DNA of 64,000 bases. Source: Solimicrobium sp040544425. GTDB taxonomy: Bacteria > Pseudomonadota > Gammaproteobacteria > Burkholderiales > Burkholderiaceae_D. Under the pieces are notes generated by a model, which saw only the letters and a program-made list of their open reading frames with translations, ran no database searches and was not told where the DNA came from. Below are positions 1 through 8,955 of the stretch, one piece after another; position 1 is the stretch's first letter; every line of letters begins with the position of its first letter. The stretch is from assembly GCA_040544425.1 (NCBI GenBank), contig JBEONO010000019.1:1-64000 (forward strand). The letters run 5' to 3'. A program made the position numbers and the translations under genes.

Positions 1-79
1 GTAGCGCCTTTATATATGAATATACACATAAATTGTCGATTCTATATACCCAAAAAGCTTAACCGTAGTTTCTGTTCCG

Positions 80-784
80 TTGCTCCCCAAACCCCATCTG
101 TCGGCGCGTTCCGAGTCAGCGGCAGCCTCGCTGGAAGAGCAGGCTGCGGCCATGGAACAGATTGGTGCCACGGTTGGCAATACTGCCGGCAAATCAAAAA
201 TGGCGGCCAAGTTTGCGGCGGAAAATGCTCAGGTGGCGGGGCAGGGCGGCAAAGTCATTGAATCGGTGGTGCAGACCATGCAGAACATCAATGCGTCTTC
301 CACCAAAATCAGCGACATTATCAGCGTCATTGACGGCATTGCGTTTCAGACCAATATTCTGGCTTTGAATGCCGCGGTGGAAGCGGCGCGGGCGGGCGAG
401 TCCGGGCGCGGCTTTGCGGTGGTCGCCAGTGAGGTGCGCAGTCTGGCCCATCGCAGCGCCGACGCGGCCCGCGAGATCAAACAACTTATTTCAAACAGCG
501 TCGAGCAAATTGCCAGCGGAACCGCGGTGGTTGAAAAAGCAGGGCTTACCATGAGCACGATGGTGACCAATGCCGAGCAGATCAATCTATTCCTGACTGA
601 TATATCTGTTGGAGCGAGCGAGCAGGCGCAAGGCGTTGCACAGGTCGGTCAAGCGATCCACTCGCTGGATGAACAGACCCAGCAAAACGCCGCCTTGGTT
701 GAACAGACCTCGGCCGCATCGGGCGCTTTAACCCAACAGGCTGAAATGCTGCAGCAGCAAATCGGCAATTTCAAGGTGGCTTGA
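80..784 (+). pseudogene. 5'-truncated methyl-accepting chemotaxis protein (signalling domain only)
   Basis: The frame encodes the cytoplasmic signalling domain of a chemoreceptor. It has the methylation helix (SESAAASLEEQAAAMEQI), the conserved hairpin tip (DGIAFQTNILALNAAVEAAR, GRGFAVVASEVR) and the return helix with QQNAALVEQ. The periplasmic sensor, membrane helices and HAMP domain are missing. Homology begins at about residue 6, and the same frame has a stop at 29-31 just upstream in AT-rich sequence that does not look coding. The only start is a TTG at 80 without a clear ribosome site. It is therefore probably a remnant left by recombination. A soluble signalling-only product cannot be excluded, and the region further upstream lies outside the window. 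Confidence 0.75.
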
Positions 785-815
785 CAGCGCCAGATGTGTG
801 ATTGGCGCCGCGCGA

Positions 816-3119
816 TTAACGTCCCTGCGCGGCTTCCTCAGCCTTCTTCTTTGCCTTTTCCTGAGGCGTCATTGCCGCAGGCTCTGGTTTTTGCGGATGC
901 GGATTGGCTGCCTCTGAAGCTGGCGCAGCTTTGTGAATTTCATTTTTCGCCGCATTGGCCCTGGCTGCTTCGGCCCGTGCCGCGTCCGCTTTGGCCGCGT
1001 TGCTGCGTGCCTCGTCCGCTTTCGCGGCAGCTGCTCTGGCCTGATCGGCTTTCGCCGCGTTGGAACGGGCTTCTTCTGCTTTGGCTGCTGCAGCCTTGTT
1101 GGCATCAATCCTGGCCGCGTCTGCTTTTAGCGCCTCGCCACGAGCGTATTCAGCTTTTACCGCTTGTGCGCGTGACTTCTCGGCATTTGCAGCCTCTGCG
1201 CTGGCCTGCTCGGCCTTGTTGGCTGCCGCTGCCTTGCCTGCGTCAATCTTTGCCGCCTCTACCTTTGCTGCTTCTGCACGCGAAGCTTCAACTCGTGACG
1301 CTTCTGCACGCGAAGCTTCAACTCTCGCTGCTTCTGATCTGACCTGTTCGGCTTTATTGGTTTCCGCTGCCTTGCCTGCTTCAATTTTTGCAGCTTCAAC
1401 CCTGGCCTCGTCCGCTTTAGCCGGATCGCCTTTCAATGGTGCAGCCTGTACAGCGCCTGTTTTGGCTGCCTCCACCTTGCGCGCTTCCGGCGTCCTGGCT
1501 GCCGGTGCGACGACTGGTGGCGCTGCTGTTGCTGCGCCTGCCTTCACCGCAGTGACCACATTGACCTTCGTCGCAATTACAGCCGGTTTCAACTGAGCTC
1601 TTTGCGCGTCCGAGATTGGCGCGCCCGCTTTGGCAGCCAGTTGATTCTGTTGCGAGGCAAACGATACCGGTGGCGGTGGCGGTGCCGCGTGGGCGACAAC
1701 CGCAGCTTCCCGTGCTGGCGGTTTGGCACTGACAATTGCTGCGCCACCATGTACGCTCTGCTGGACCGGCACCACGGCTGCCGTGTGTGCGACCGGCGCA
1801 CTGAGTGCCGCCTGCTTCGACACCACGATTGCAGCCCTTGCCACCGACTGCGACTGCGCGAAAGCCTGCGTCGGCACCGCTACCACCGCACCTGGCACGC
1901 GCTGATTGACATAAACCACATTCGTAACGTTAGTCACGTTAGTCACGTTTTTGATGTTGCTGACGTTATTGGTGACGGTAGTCGTGTTGTATACGTTAGT
2001 AATCACCGTCGGCGCAATCACCGCATTGCTGCGATTGATATGATCAAAGTAGCCGCGACTGACCGGATAGGATGGCTGGTAGACTTCACGCGGTGCCAGT
2101 GGAAACCACGCCACCGCCGCAGTCGGACTGCTGCCCGCCGAGACGGCAATCTGAAAATTCGCGCCGCCAACGAAGGCAACCAATGCCGGTGCATACACGG
2201 CCTGTTCTTGTTGCGGACCCGGAACCCAGCCCCACGCGCCGCCGATATTGGCCCATCGACCATAATGCGATACGGCGAAGCCCCAGGGTGCGTCGTCTAC
2301 CCAGGTCCAGCCCCACGGGTCAACCCAGGCCCAGTGGCCGTCGTGGTAGGGCGTCCAGCCCGCGGCGACATGATTCGGCGTCCAGACATTGCCATACTCC
2401 GGATCGGCGCGCCAGCTGCCATTGGCATCGAGGTCCTGATAGCCGACCACTTCGGCCGACACGTAGCGTGCCGAGGCTGAATTGTCGTCGCGATGATCGC
2501 GCTCATGCGACCACTGGTCCAGATCGTCATCACGCTGGGCACCGAGTCGGTCATAGTCGGACAGGCCGGTGCCATAGAAGCGGTAAGCCTGGTTGGAATT
2601 GAGCGCGTAGGATGCGTCGCCGCCATATACTTCAGCCTCGCCACTTTGCACCATGACAGCCGTAGCGTCATCATTGCCGTTGACTTCGATGCGATATTCG
2701 CCCGGACGGCTCAAGGTAAAGGCCAGATTGGGCGTATCGATTTCAAAACTTTGGTCCCGTCCCAGTCGTCGCACCCGCACTTTCAATACACCTTGAGTCA
2801 ACTGCAGCTGGGTAATGCGATCATCCAGATTGAGCACGGTCACGCTGGTTGCCGGGCCGAGGCGCAGGGCCGCGCCACCAATCTGCAATTCTGCACGTGA
2901 ATCGAGGTCGGACCAGAGCCGGTCACCGGTGGTGAGTGGCAGGTTGACCAGCGCCTCGACCCAGTCTGTCTGTCCGGCCGGTGAGAAACTCACCGTGCCG
3001 CTGATGTAACCCAGACGCGCTGCACGCGAAGGCGGCTCGGCTGCAGCCAGACTGGCAAACGTCAAGGTAAACAGGCTGGCAAGAACAAGAACTGAACGGC
3101 GCAGTGTTGGCAGAAACAT
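816..3119 (-). CDS. Exported FecR-domain protein with DUF6600-like region and Ala/Lys/Glu-rich tail
   Basis: A signal peptide (about residues 1-27, ending SLAAAEPP) is followed by a FecR-like fold (about 35-190). Next comes a Trp/Gly/Pro-rich DUF6600-like region (about 220-350, GWTPYHDGHWAWVDPWGW). A short VTN repeat and then about 230 residues of Ala/Lys/Glu/Arg repeats should form one long charged helix. FecR domains are periplasmic; here no sigma factor or TonB receptor is adjacent, so signal transduction is not implied. An envelope or peptidoglycan-associated role is a guess. The tail is encoded by imperfect DNA repeats, one 24-bp unit being exact. The gene converges on the truncated chemoreceptor. 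Confidence 0.8.
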   Translation of the reverse strand: MFLPTLRRSVLVLASLFTLTFASLAAAEPPSRAARLGYISGTVSFSPAGQTDWVEALVNLPLTTGDRLWSDLDSRAELQIGGAALRLGPATSVTVLNLDDRITQLQLTQGVLKVRVRRLGRDQSFEIDTPNLAFTLSRPGEYRIEVNGNDDATAVMVQSGEAEVYGGDASYALNSNQAYRFYGTGLSDYDRLGAQRDDDLDQWSHERDHRDDNSASARYVSAEVVGYQDLDANGSWRADPEYGNVWTPNHVAAGWTPYHDGHWAWVDPWGWTWVDDAPWGFAVSHYGRWANIGGAWGWVPGPQQEQAVYAPALVAFVGGANFQIAVSAGSSPTAAVAWFPLAPREVYQPSYPVSRGYFDHINRSNAVIAPTVITNVYNTTTVTNNVSNIKNVTNVTNVTNVVYVNQRVPGAVVAVPTQAFAQSQSVARAAIVVSKQAALSAPVAHTAAVVPVQQSVHGGAAIVSAKPPAREAAVVAHAAPPPPPVSFASQQNQLAAKAGAPISDAQRAQLKPAVIATKVNVVTAVKAGAATAAPPVVAPAARTPEARKVEAAKTGAVQAAPLKGDPAKADEARVEAAKIEAGKAAETNKAEQVRSEAARVEASRAEASRVEASRAEAAKVEAAKIDAGKAAAANKAEQASAEAANAEKSRAQAVKAEYARGEALKADAARIDANKAAAAKAEEARSNAAKADQARAAAAKADEARSNAAKADAARAEAARANAAKNEIHKAAPASEAANPHPQKPEPAAMTPQEKAKKKAEEAAQGR
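1270..1323. repeat. 24-bp repeat, 30-bp period, inside the helical tail
   Basis: The same 24 bases (beginning gcttctgcacgcgaagcttc) occur at 1270-1293 and 1300-1323, encoding two copies of the EASRAEASRV-type unit. Surrounding codons are diverged versions of the same pattern, so the tail probably grew by slippage or unequal crossing-over. Confidence 0.85.
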
Positions 3120-3135
3120 GAGAATCCCTTTGAAA

Positions 3136-4284
3136 TTATTTGGCCGGATGACGTTTTAAAAACTTCACCGTAAACAAGGTGCCGTCGGTTTTGTTTGACT
3201 CGACGCTGATTGTGCCGCCGTGCGATTCGGTGATTTCCCTTGAGATAAACAGGCCCAGACCCAGACTGGTCGATTGTTCACCTTCCTGCCATGCTTCCGA
3301 ATAGCGCTGACCCCAGGGATCGAAAATCGCCTTCAATGATTCCGGCAGAATCACCTGACTGTAGTTTCTGACCTTGACCGTGATGGCATCGGGGCCACCT
3401 ACGGCATCGATGGATACGGTATTGATTCTGCCGCGGAATTTGGCGGTGTAATTGAGCAGGTTGGCAAACACCTGTTTCAGTCGCTGGCTGTCGAAGTCAT
3501 CGTATAGTTCGCCGGAACTGCTCATCTCAAAGATGCAATCCGGATTCGACGTGACCGCCTCAACCATGGCTGCCTTGCAGATTGCACCGATATCGGCCAG
3601 ATTGCGCGTGATCGGCACTTTGCCATCTAGCTGCATATGCGAATATTCCAGCAGGTCATTCACAATCGCATTCATGGCAGCGGCGCTTTTTTTGACGCGG
3701 GTGCCGATCACGAAAGTGCCATCGGTTCCGACGTCGGGCCGCACCAGATAATCTCCCGCCACCGTCATGGTGGTCAGCGGATTTTTCAAATCATGTCCCA
3801 GCACGGTTAGGAAAGTATCGCGGGTTCGATTGGCCTGCAGGTGAAACGTCAGCGCAGATTCGGCCAGCGCCTTGTCAATCGCTTCGTTAAACCGCAGAAT
3901 TTCTCCTGAGGTTTCTTCCGAGATGCCGGTCAGCTTGGGCATCCATAATTTCAAGACACTGGCGCGCATCGAGCGGTATTCGGAAATGAGCTGCAGCATG
4001 GTAAAACCGGCCACCTGACGTTCGGTACCGTGTTCACCGGCAGCACTGTGCGTATTGGCAGCATCGGGCGCGAGGCCTTTGGATTTATCTTCCTTTTGCT
4101 GGGCGGTTTCACTGGTGTCGATTTCCTTGGCAACCTTCTCCAGAATCATGTGCCCGTGATCGCGCAACTCAACGGGGGTCATATTGATGGAAGCCGGTTC
4201 CAGTGTCTTGGCGAAAGCTTCCCATTCGAGCAGAATTTCTTCGATATTCTGGAGGATGAAGCTGGACAGGTTCATGGTTTGCAT
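3136..4284 (-). CDS. Sensor histidine kinase with RsbRD-like N-terminus
   Basis: No membrane segment is seen. Residues about 1-130 resemble the RsbRD_N-type helical domain (WEAFAKTLEP, RDHGHMILEKVAKEI). A HisKA helix follows with the phospho-acceptor His in LGHDLKNPL, then a HATPase domain with the N box NLLNYTAKF and the G2 box SLGLGLFISREI. The usual DxGxG box is degenerate (VRNYSQVILPE), as in some kinases with an Asn-type G1. The reading frame is open to 4383, but the ATG at 4284 has GGAAAA about nine bases upstream and begins at the conserved part. No response regulator is adjacent. Confidence 0.8.
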   Translation of the reverse strand: MQTMNLSSFILQNIEEILLEWEAFAKTLEPASINMTPVELRDHGHMILEKVAKEIDTSETAQQKEDKSKGLAPDAANTHSAAGEHGTERQVAGFTMLQLISEYRSMRASVLKLWMPKLTGISEETSGEILRFNEAIDKALAESALTFHLQANRTRDTFLTVLGHDLKNPLTTMTVAGDYLVRPDVGTDGTFVIGTRVKKSAAAMNAIVNDLLEYSHMQLDGKVPITRNLADIGAICKAAMVEAVTSNPDCIFEMSSSGELYDDFDSQRLKQVFANLLNYTAKFRGRINTVSIDAVGGPDAITVKVRNYSQVILPESLKAIFDPWGQRYSEAWQEGEQSTSLGLGLFISREITESHGGTISVESNKTDGTLFTVKFLKRHPAK

Positions 4285-4420
4285 TGGTCTATTTTCCGGT
4301 AAGTAGGGCGTTGTAGCAGGATGTGGCATTGGCCGGGATGATGTCGGTGCGTTGGCGCACTGACTGAACAATCTGGCGCGCATAAAATGCTATCCAATCA
4401 AACCACAACGAGGTCAACAA

Positions 4421-4591
4421 ATGAACCAGTCACGACTAGTAAAATTGGCAGTTTTTTGTGTGGCAGCCGTGCTGTTATCCGGCTGTGTGCTTGAAGGTCG
4501 CGGCGGGTATCGCGATGATGACCGGCACGACCATGACCGCGGTGATCAGCATGAACATCATCACGATGATCGCGGTGATCACGATCACTAG
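4421..4591 (+). CDS. Small His/Asp-rich lipoprotein (56 aa)
   Basis: ATG at 4421 has a GAGG ribosome site about seven bases upstream. The product has a basic start, a hydrophobic stretch and a lipobox LLSGC (Cys 22), so it should be a lipoprotein. The mature part is only about 34 residues and consists almost entirely of His, Asp, Arg and Gly (DRHDHDRGDQHEHHHDD), which suggests metal binding, but the function is unknown. It is divergent from the kinase and convergent with the nuclease gene, with a two-base gap. Confidence 0.75.
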   Translation: MNQSRLVKLAVFCVAAVLLSGCVLEGRGGYRDDDRHDHDRGDQHEHHHDDRGDHDH

Positions 4592-4593
4592 CC

Positions 4594-5430
4594 TTACAGG
4601 TCGAATTCGGCCTTTAAGGTGCGCAGATCCTGTTCAAACTGCTCGGCCATGGCAAGCGTATAGACGCGCGCAATAAATCCTTCATTTTGCAGCTTGATGA
4701 TTTTTGCCAGATCGCTGGGGCGTTGATTCCAGGTGGTGCCGTCCGTGAAGAACAGCAGGACGGTGTCGTGGCGTTTGGCCTTGATAATTTTTTCAATGTC
4801 GCCGATCACATCGGTGACTTTCGTTTCGGTGCTCGCAAAACCTTTGACTTCAATAATGATCTTGGGTTGATCCTTGCCGGGCACCGCAAAATCGCATTTG
4901 GCCGGTTTGCCGTCCAGGCCAGTAAAGTTGCAGCGCAAATGAAACTCGCTGCCAAAGACATTGCGCACAAAAGTCTCTACAAAATTCTCCATATCGCGTC
5001 CATGCTTCATCCCGCTGGTGGCGCTGCCACGTCCGGCGCGCAGGCGTTCAACCAGCACATCGGTCCAATGGACCTTGCGATTGACATATTCGGCCATCTT
5101 GTCAGATACCCCCATGTTCACCAGCGCAGCGATAAAAGCGGCTTTGTCTTTTTGGTAGCGCAGGATGCCGGTGCCGCCACTGCCCAGCTGTTTGGTGAGC
5201 AAGGGAATGAACTGTTCTTTGGACAGGCCAAGAAACAGACGGCAGATTAACAGGCCATCGTTGAAATTGTCGTCCATGAAGGCGCGGATATCATCCTGAC
5301 TGTAAGTCGTTCGAAGCGGCATGGCATGCAGATAGTCAATCACTTTTAATGCGGCTTCATCCTGCCAGTTCACATCAAGCGGGCGCAGCGATGCGAGTAT
5401 TTCACCTGTGGTTTGTTGTGTGCGTTTCAT
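4594..5430 (-). CDS. PD-(D/E)XK nuclease-like protein, orphan restriction-type enzyme
   Basis: The C-terminal half carries a PD-(D/E)XK core: an acidic strand (CDFAVPGKD) and then IIIEVKG, where E and K would be catalytic. The N-terminal 130 residues are helical. This resembles type II restriction endonuclease-like proteins of the DpnII group, but I am not sure of the family. No methyltransferase is adjacent, so it may be a solitary nuclease or DNA-repair enzyme. The frame is open up to 5487; ATG 5430 is preferred because AGG lies nine bases upstream, whereas 5487 has no ribosome site. Confidence 0.6.
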   Translation of the reverse strand: MKRTQQTTGEILASLRPLDVNWQDEAALKVIDYLHAMPLRTTYSQDDIRAFMDDNFNDGLLICRLFLGLSKEQFIPLLTKQLGSGGTGILRYQKDKAAFIAALVNMGVSDKMAEYVNRKVHWTDVLVERLRAGRGSATSGMKHGRDMENFVETFVRNVFGSEFHLRCNFTGLDGKPAKCDFAVPGKDQPKIIIEVKGFASTETKVTDVIGDIEKIIKAKRHDTVLLFFTDGTTWNQRPSDLAKIIKLQNEGFIARVYTLAMAEQFEQDLRTLKAEFDL

Positions 5431-5702
5431 TCGGCCATACCTGTCATATGTTGCGTTTCGGGCAGATATTGGACCATACAATTTCATGCAGTTGCAGCAT
5501 TGTTGCCGGAAAAATTGTATGCAATGTTATTTTGCGTAAAAGTGCTGGCCCCACTGGCAAAGATTCGAGTAGGGAGCGTTGGTTTTTGTCCGCTGCGACA
5601 GGAATCGATTTGACATCCCCGGGAACTTACGTTCCAATGCCTGCAGCCAGGGCTTACCTGGCCTGGCTTTGAAACCAATCATCTCATCACGGAAGGGTTC
5701 CC

Positions 5703-7016
5703 ATGAAATCACGCTATCTGTCACTTGCCGTTACAACCATTGCGCTGTGCCTTGGTCCGACACACCTGGCCATTTCTGCCGAACCTGCCGCGCAGGTCAC
5801 CGTGCTGAAAGCGGCGCATCTGTTTGATTCGGTCAGCGGCAGGCTGATTGATAACGGCATGGTGGTTGTTGAGGGAAACAGTATCAAGTCGGTTGGGCCG
5901 CAAGGCGCCATTCCTGCCGGTGCGCAGGTGATTGATCTGGGTAATGCCACTTTACTGCCGGGGTTTATCGACGCCCACGTGCACCTCGGTGGTGAAATGG
6001 GCAGTGACTGGTATAAGGATTTTTACGATGGCATCATGCGCTTTCCGGCTGAGCAGGCATTGTATGGCGCTCAGTATGCCAAACGTACTCTGGAAGCGGG
6101 CGTGACGACCGTACGCGATGTCGGATCGGCGGACTACATTGCACTTGGTCTGCGCAATGCGATCCGCGCCGGTGTGATTCCCGGGCCGCGCATGCTGGTC
6201 TCGAATTATGCAATCGGTGCCACCGGCGGGCATGCCGATCAGGATCCGGTGCCGCCGCAAACGATTGCTGTCGCTGGCCCGATCAAGGGTGTTTGCAATG
6301 GGGCCGACCAATGTCGTGAAGCGGTGCGTTATCAGATCAAATATGGCGCTGACCTGATTAAATTCATGCCGTCTGGCGGCGTGCTGTCGCTGTCCGATCC
6401 GGTCGACAATCCGCAGCTGACTCAGGAAGAAATGAACGCCATCGTCACCGAAGCGCATTTGTGGAACCGCAAGGTTGCCGCGCACTGTCACGGCGACAAA
6501 GCCGCCAAAATGGCGATTCTGGCCGGGGTGGACTCGATTGAGCACGGCACCTTTCTAAAAGATGACACCTTGCTGGAAATGAAGAAAAAACATGTTTATC
6601 TGGTCGCGACGCTGTCGGCGCCAGACTCGTTTACCGGCAAGTTCGATAAAATGCCGGCACCGATTTCGATCAAGGCCAAAGCAGCCTCGGCCCAGATTCA
6701 AACCATGTTTCAGCACGCGATCAAGATCGGCACGCCGATCGCCATGGGAACGGATGCCGGGGTCGGTCAGCATGGCACGAATGCGCATGAGTTTGAGCTG
6801 ATGGCCAATCTCGGACTGTCACCTGAAGCAACGCTCATGGCCGGTACCGCCAATGCGGCCGAGTTGCTGGGTGTAGCAGAGATTACCGGCACACTGCAGG
6901 CCGGCAAACGGGCCGACATCATTGCTGTCAGCGGCAATCCGCTGGCAGACATGGCCATGACCCGTCACCCGGTTCTTGTGATGAAGGATGGGCAGATTTA
7001 TCTGGGTGGTAAATAA
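5703..7016 (+). CDS. Exported metal-dependent amidohydrolase
   Basis: A signal peptide (about residues 1-26, ending AISAEP) precedes an amidohydrolase superfamily barrel. Metal ligands are visible: HxH in GFIDAHVHLG (His 92, 94), a likely bridging Lys in ADLIKFMPSGGV, AHCHGD, SIEHGT and the catalytic Asp in MGTDAGV. This arrangement matches the imidazolonepropionase/Xaa-Pro dipeptidase-like group, which hydrolyses cyclic amides or dipeptides; the substrate cannot be read. The start has a strong GGAAGG ribosome site. It stands alone and converges on the next gene. Confidence 0.88.
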   Translation: MKSRYLSLAVTTIALCLGPTHLAISAEPAAQVTVLKAAHLFDSVSGRLIDNGMVVVEGNSIKSVGPQGAIPAGAQVIDLGNATLLPGFIDAHVHLGGEMGSDWYKDFYDGIMRFPAEQALYGAQYAKRTLEAGVTTVRDVGSADYIALGLRNAIRAGVIPGPRMLVSNYAIGATGGHADQDPVPPQTIAVAGPIKGVCNGADQCREAVRYQIKYGADLIKFMPSGGVLSLSDPVDNPQLTQEEMNAIVTEAHLWNRKVAAHCHGDKAAKMAILAGVDSIEHGTFLKDDTLLEMKKKHVYLVATLSAPDSFTGKFDKMPAPISIKAKAASAQIQTMFQHAIKIGTPIAMGTDAGVGQHGTNAHEFELMANLGLSPEATLMAGTANAAELLGVAEITGTLQAGKRADIIAVSGNPLADMAMTRHPVLVMKDGQIYLGGK

Positions 7017-7032
7017 GCACTCAGGCTGGGCT

Positions 7033-7947
7033 CTATTCAATCGGACTGGTCCGATTGATTCGGCCAATGAACGACAACAAGCGGTCGGCCACCGCTCCCG
7101 GCATCTCGGTGTGAGGATAATGTCCGGCTCCCTCAACAATCAGGGTTTCGGCGGCAAATTGTCCGGCAAGCCATTTCGCTTCCGCTTCAGGTTTTGGAAA
7201 GTCAGGATCAAGTGTGCCCATCACGATCAGGGCTGGCACCTTGGTCTGTGACAGAATCGCTTCGGTATCTGCCTTTGATAACTTGATCATGGATTGCAGC
7301 GCCGCCATGCGACCCGGTTCGCGCAGATTGCTGGCCAGTGTCGCTTTGACTTCGGCCTGATCCGCCGGTTTGTGGGTCGGGAACAGACTGTCCCAATAGG
7401 TCGTCCAGAACCACACGCGCCATGGCCCGGCGAAACCCACGGCCAGCGCCAGATTGGCGAACCACGACACTTTCTGGTCGCGCACGATCGGTCCCAGCAG
7501 TACCACACCGCTGACCAGCGCAGGCGCGTCATGGGCGGCCCACAGCGCGGAACCGGCAGCAAAGGAATTGCCCAGTATGACTGCCGGACCGGCATTGAGA
7601 TGCCCTAACAGCGTCAGCGCGTCCTTGGCCACCGCATGGGCCGAGTAGTCCGGCCATTGGGCAGAAGTCTGCCCGCACCCCCGTACATCCATCGTAACTA
7701 CACGATAACCGGCCTGTTGCAATGCCGGGCGCACCAGACGATATTCGGATCGCAGGTCGCCCATGCCCGGGATCGCAAGGATCAGCGGGCCACTGCCGCC
7801 GGTATCATCATAGGCAATACTGCCGCCATCGACGGCCAGAAACTGGGTACCGGCAGAGGCGGGCTGCTGCGCGGCTGCCAGGCTTGCTGTCGTGTTTGCT
7901 GTCGCGTTTGCTTTAGTAATTGCTGCAGAAACAAGTGTCGCTTTCAT
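7033..7947 (-). CDS. Alpha/beta hydrolase
   Basis: A classic alpha/beta hydrolase fold: oxyanion region IPGMGDLRSEY, nucleophile elbow GNSFA (Ser 128), acid in GTLDPDFP and catalytic His in GAGHYPHTE. The substrate is unknown. ATG 7947 is chosen over the upstream ATG 7977 because GGAG lies about six bases before it. The N-terminal 33 residues are Ala/Thr-rich without a convincing signal peptide. It is divergent from the LysR regulator at 8042, which probably controls it. A 9-bp inverted repeat (7038-7057) overlaps the 3' end. Confidence 0.85.
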   Translation of the reverse strand: MKATLVSAAITKANATANTTASLAAAQQPASAGTQFLAVDGGSIAYDDTGGSGPLILAIPGMGDLRSEYRLVRPALQQAGYRVVTMDVRGCGQTSAQWPDYSAHAVAKDALTLLGHLNAGPAVILGNSFAAGSALWAAHDAPALVSGVVLLGPIVRDQKVSWFANLALAVGFAGPWRVWFWTTYWDSLFPTHKPADQAEVKATLASNLREPGRMAALQSMIKLSKADTEAILSQTKVPALIVMGTLDPDFPKPEAEAKWLAGQFAAETLIVEGAGHYPHTEMPGAVADRLLSFIGRINRTSPIE

Positions 7948-8005
7948 TGGATGCTCCGGACGTGGTTGAGTTGGCACATCTTATGTGCCTGCCTGCTAAA
8001 CAGCA

Positions 8006-8025
8006 ATTGCCTAATAACGTACAAT
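8006..8025. promoter_or_regulatory. Candidate LysR-type operator
   Basis: An interrupted palindrome, ATTG-N12-CAAT, lies in the 94-bp gap between the divergent hydrolase and LysR genes, close to the T-N11-A layout of LysR boxes. A second ACAAT lies at 8031-8035. The assignment rests on position and symmetry only. Confidence 0.35.
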
Positions 8026-8041
8026 ATCTATACAATTATGT

Positions 8042-8944
8042 ATGGCAAATAAAATCAACGATTGGCAATTGTTCCGTGCGTTTCTGGCCGTGGTGCGAGA
8101 AGGCAGTTTATCGGGCGCGGCGCGCGTGCTGCAGACTACCCAGCCGACCATGGGACGCCAGGTCGCGGCACTGGAGCAGGCATTGGGCGTGAAACTGTTC
8201 ACGCGCTCGCTCGATGGCCTGGCGCCGACCGAAGCTGGCATGCAATTGATCGCGTCCGCAGAGACCATGGCCGCCGCGGTCGATGCGGCACAGCGCTCGG
8301 CATCCGGGGCCGTCGAAGCGGAACGAGGCACGGTGCGGGTCACCGCCAGTGACGTGATGGGCAGTGAAGTGCTGCCGGCGCTGCTAGCCGAATTCTCCGT
8401 TTTGCATCCAGGTATCGCGGTCGAACTGGCACTGTCCAACCGGAATGAAGATTTACTGCGCGGCGATGCCGATATCGCGGTCAGGATGGTTCGACCTACC
8501 CAGGGCGCGCTGGTCGCAAAACGTATCGGACAAATTGACGTCGGACTGTATGCGCACAAACGCTACCTGAAAGCCAATCCGATGCCGCACAGTCTGAAGG
8601 AGCTGAAGGACCATACATTGATAGGCTTTGATCGTGACCCTGCTTACCTGCGACTGCTCGACCGCAAGGGGGTAATGCTCACGCCCGACAATTTCCGGTT
8701 TCGCTCCGACAGCGATCTGGCGCAGCTGGCCGCACTGCGCGCAGGATTTGGGATTGGAGCCAGTCAACTGGGCATCGCGCGACGCGACAAGAATCTGGTC
8801 GCCGTGATGCACGCTGAGCTCATCATCCCAATGGAAGTCTGGCTGGTGATGCATAACGATCTGCGCAGCGTACGCCGGATCCGCCTGCTGTTTGATCACC
8901 TTGCGCTGCGCCTGGCGACCTACGTGCAAAGCAGCCACGCGTAG
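8042..8944 (+). CDS. LysR family transcriptional regulator
   Basis: An N-terminal winged helix-turn-helix (about residues 5-65: WQLFRAFLAVVREGSLSGAA, then QPTMGRQVAALE) is followed by a periplasmic-binding-protein-like effector domain (about 90-290). Its length of 300 residues is typical. LysR proteins usually activate the divergent gene when a small ligand binds. Here that gene is the alpha/beta hydrolase, so its substrate or product is a plausible inducer. Confidence 0.9.
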   Translation: MANKINDWQLFRAFLAVVREGSLSGAARVLQTTQPTMGRQVAALEQALGVKLFTRSLDGLAPTEAGMQLIASAETMAAAVDAAQRSASGAVEAERGTVRVTASDVMGSEVLPALLAEFSVLHPGIAVELALSNRNEDLLRGDADIAVRMVRPTQGALVAKRIGQIDVGLYAHKRYLKANPMPHSLKELKDHTLIGFDRDPAYLRLLDRKGVMLTPDNFRFRSDSDLAQLAALRAGFGIGASQLGIARRDKNLVAVMHAELIIPMEVWLVMHNDLRSVRRIRLLFDHLALRLATYVQSSHA

Positions 8945-8955
8945 GCGAGGGGGAG

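Noticed and set aside
794..1342. Long open frames opposite the FecR-like gene (and 1060-1596, 1602-2480)
   Set aside because: They are antisense to a well-supported gene and their composition follows from the Ala/Lys/Glu and Trp-rich coding strand; no domain or start signal.
7038..7057. Inverted repeat at the hydrolase end considered as a terminator
   Set aside because: 9-bp arms form a hairpin, but it lies inside the coding end and has no T-run, so it is not called as a terminator.
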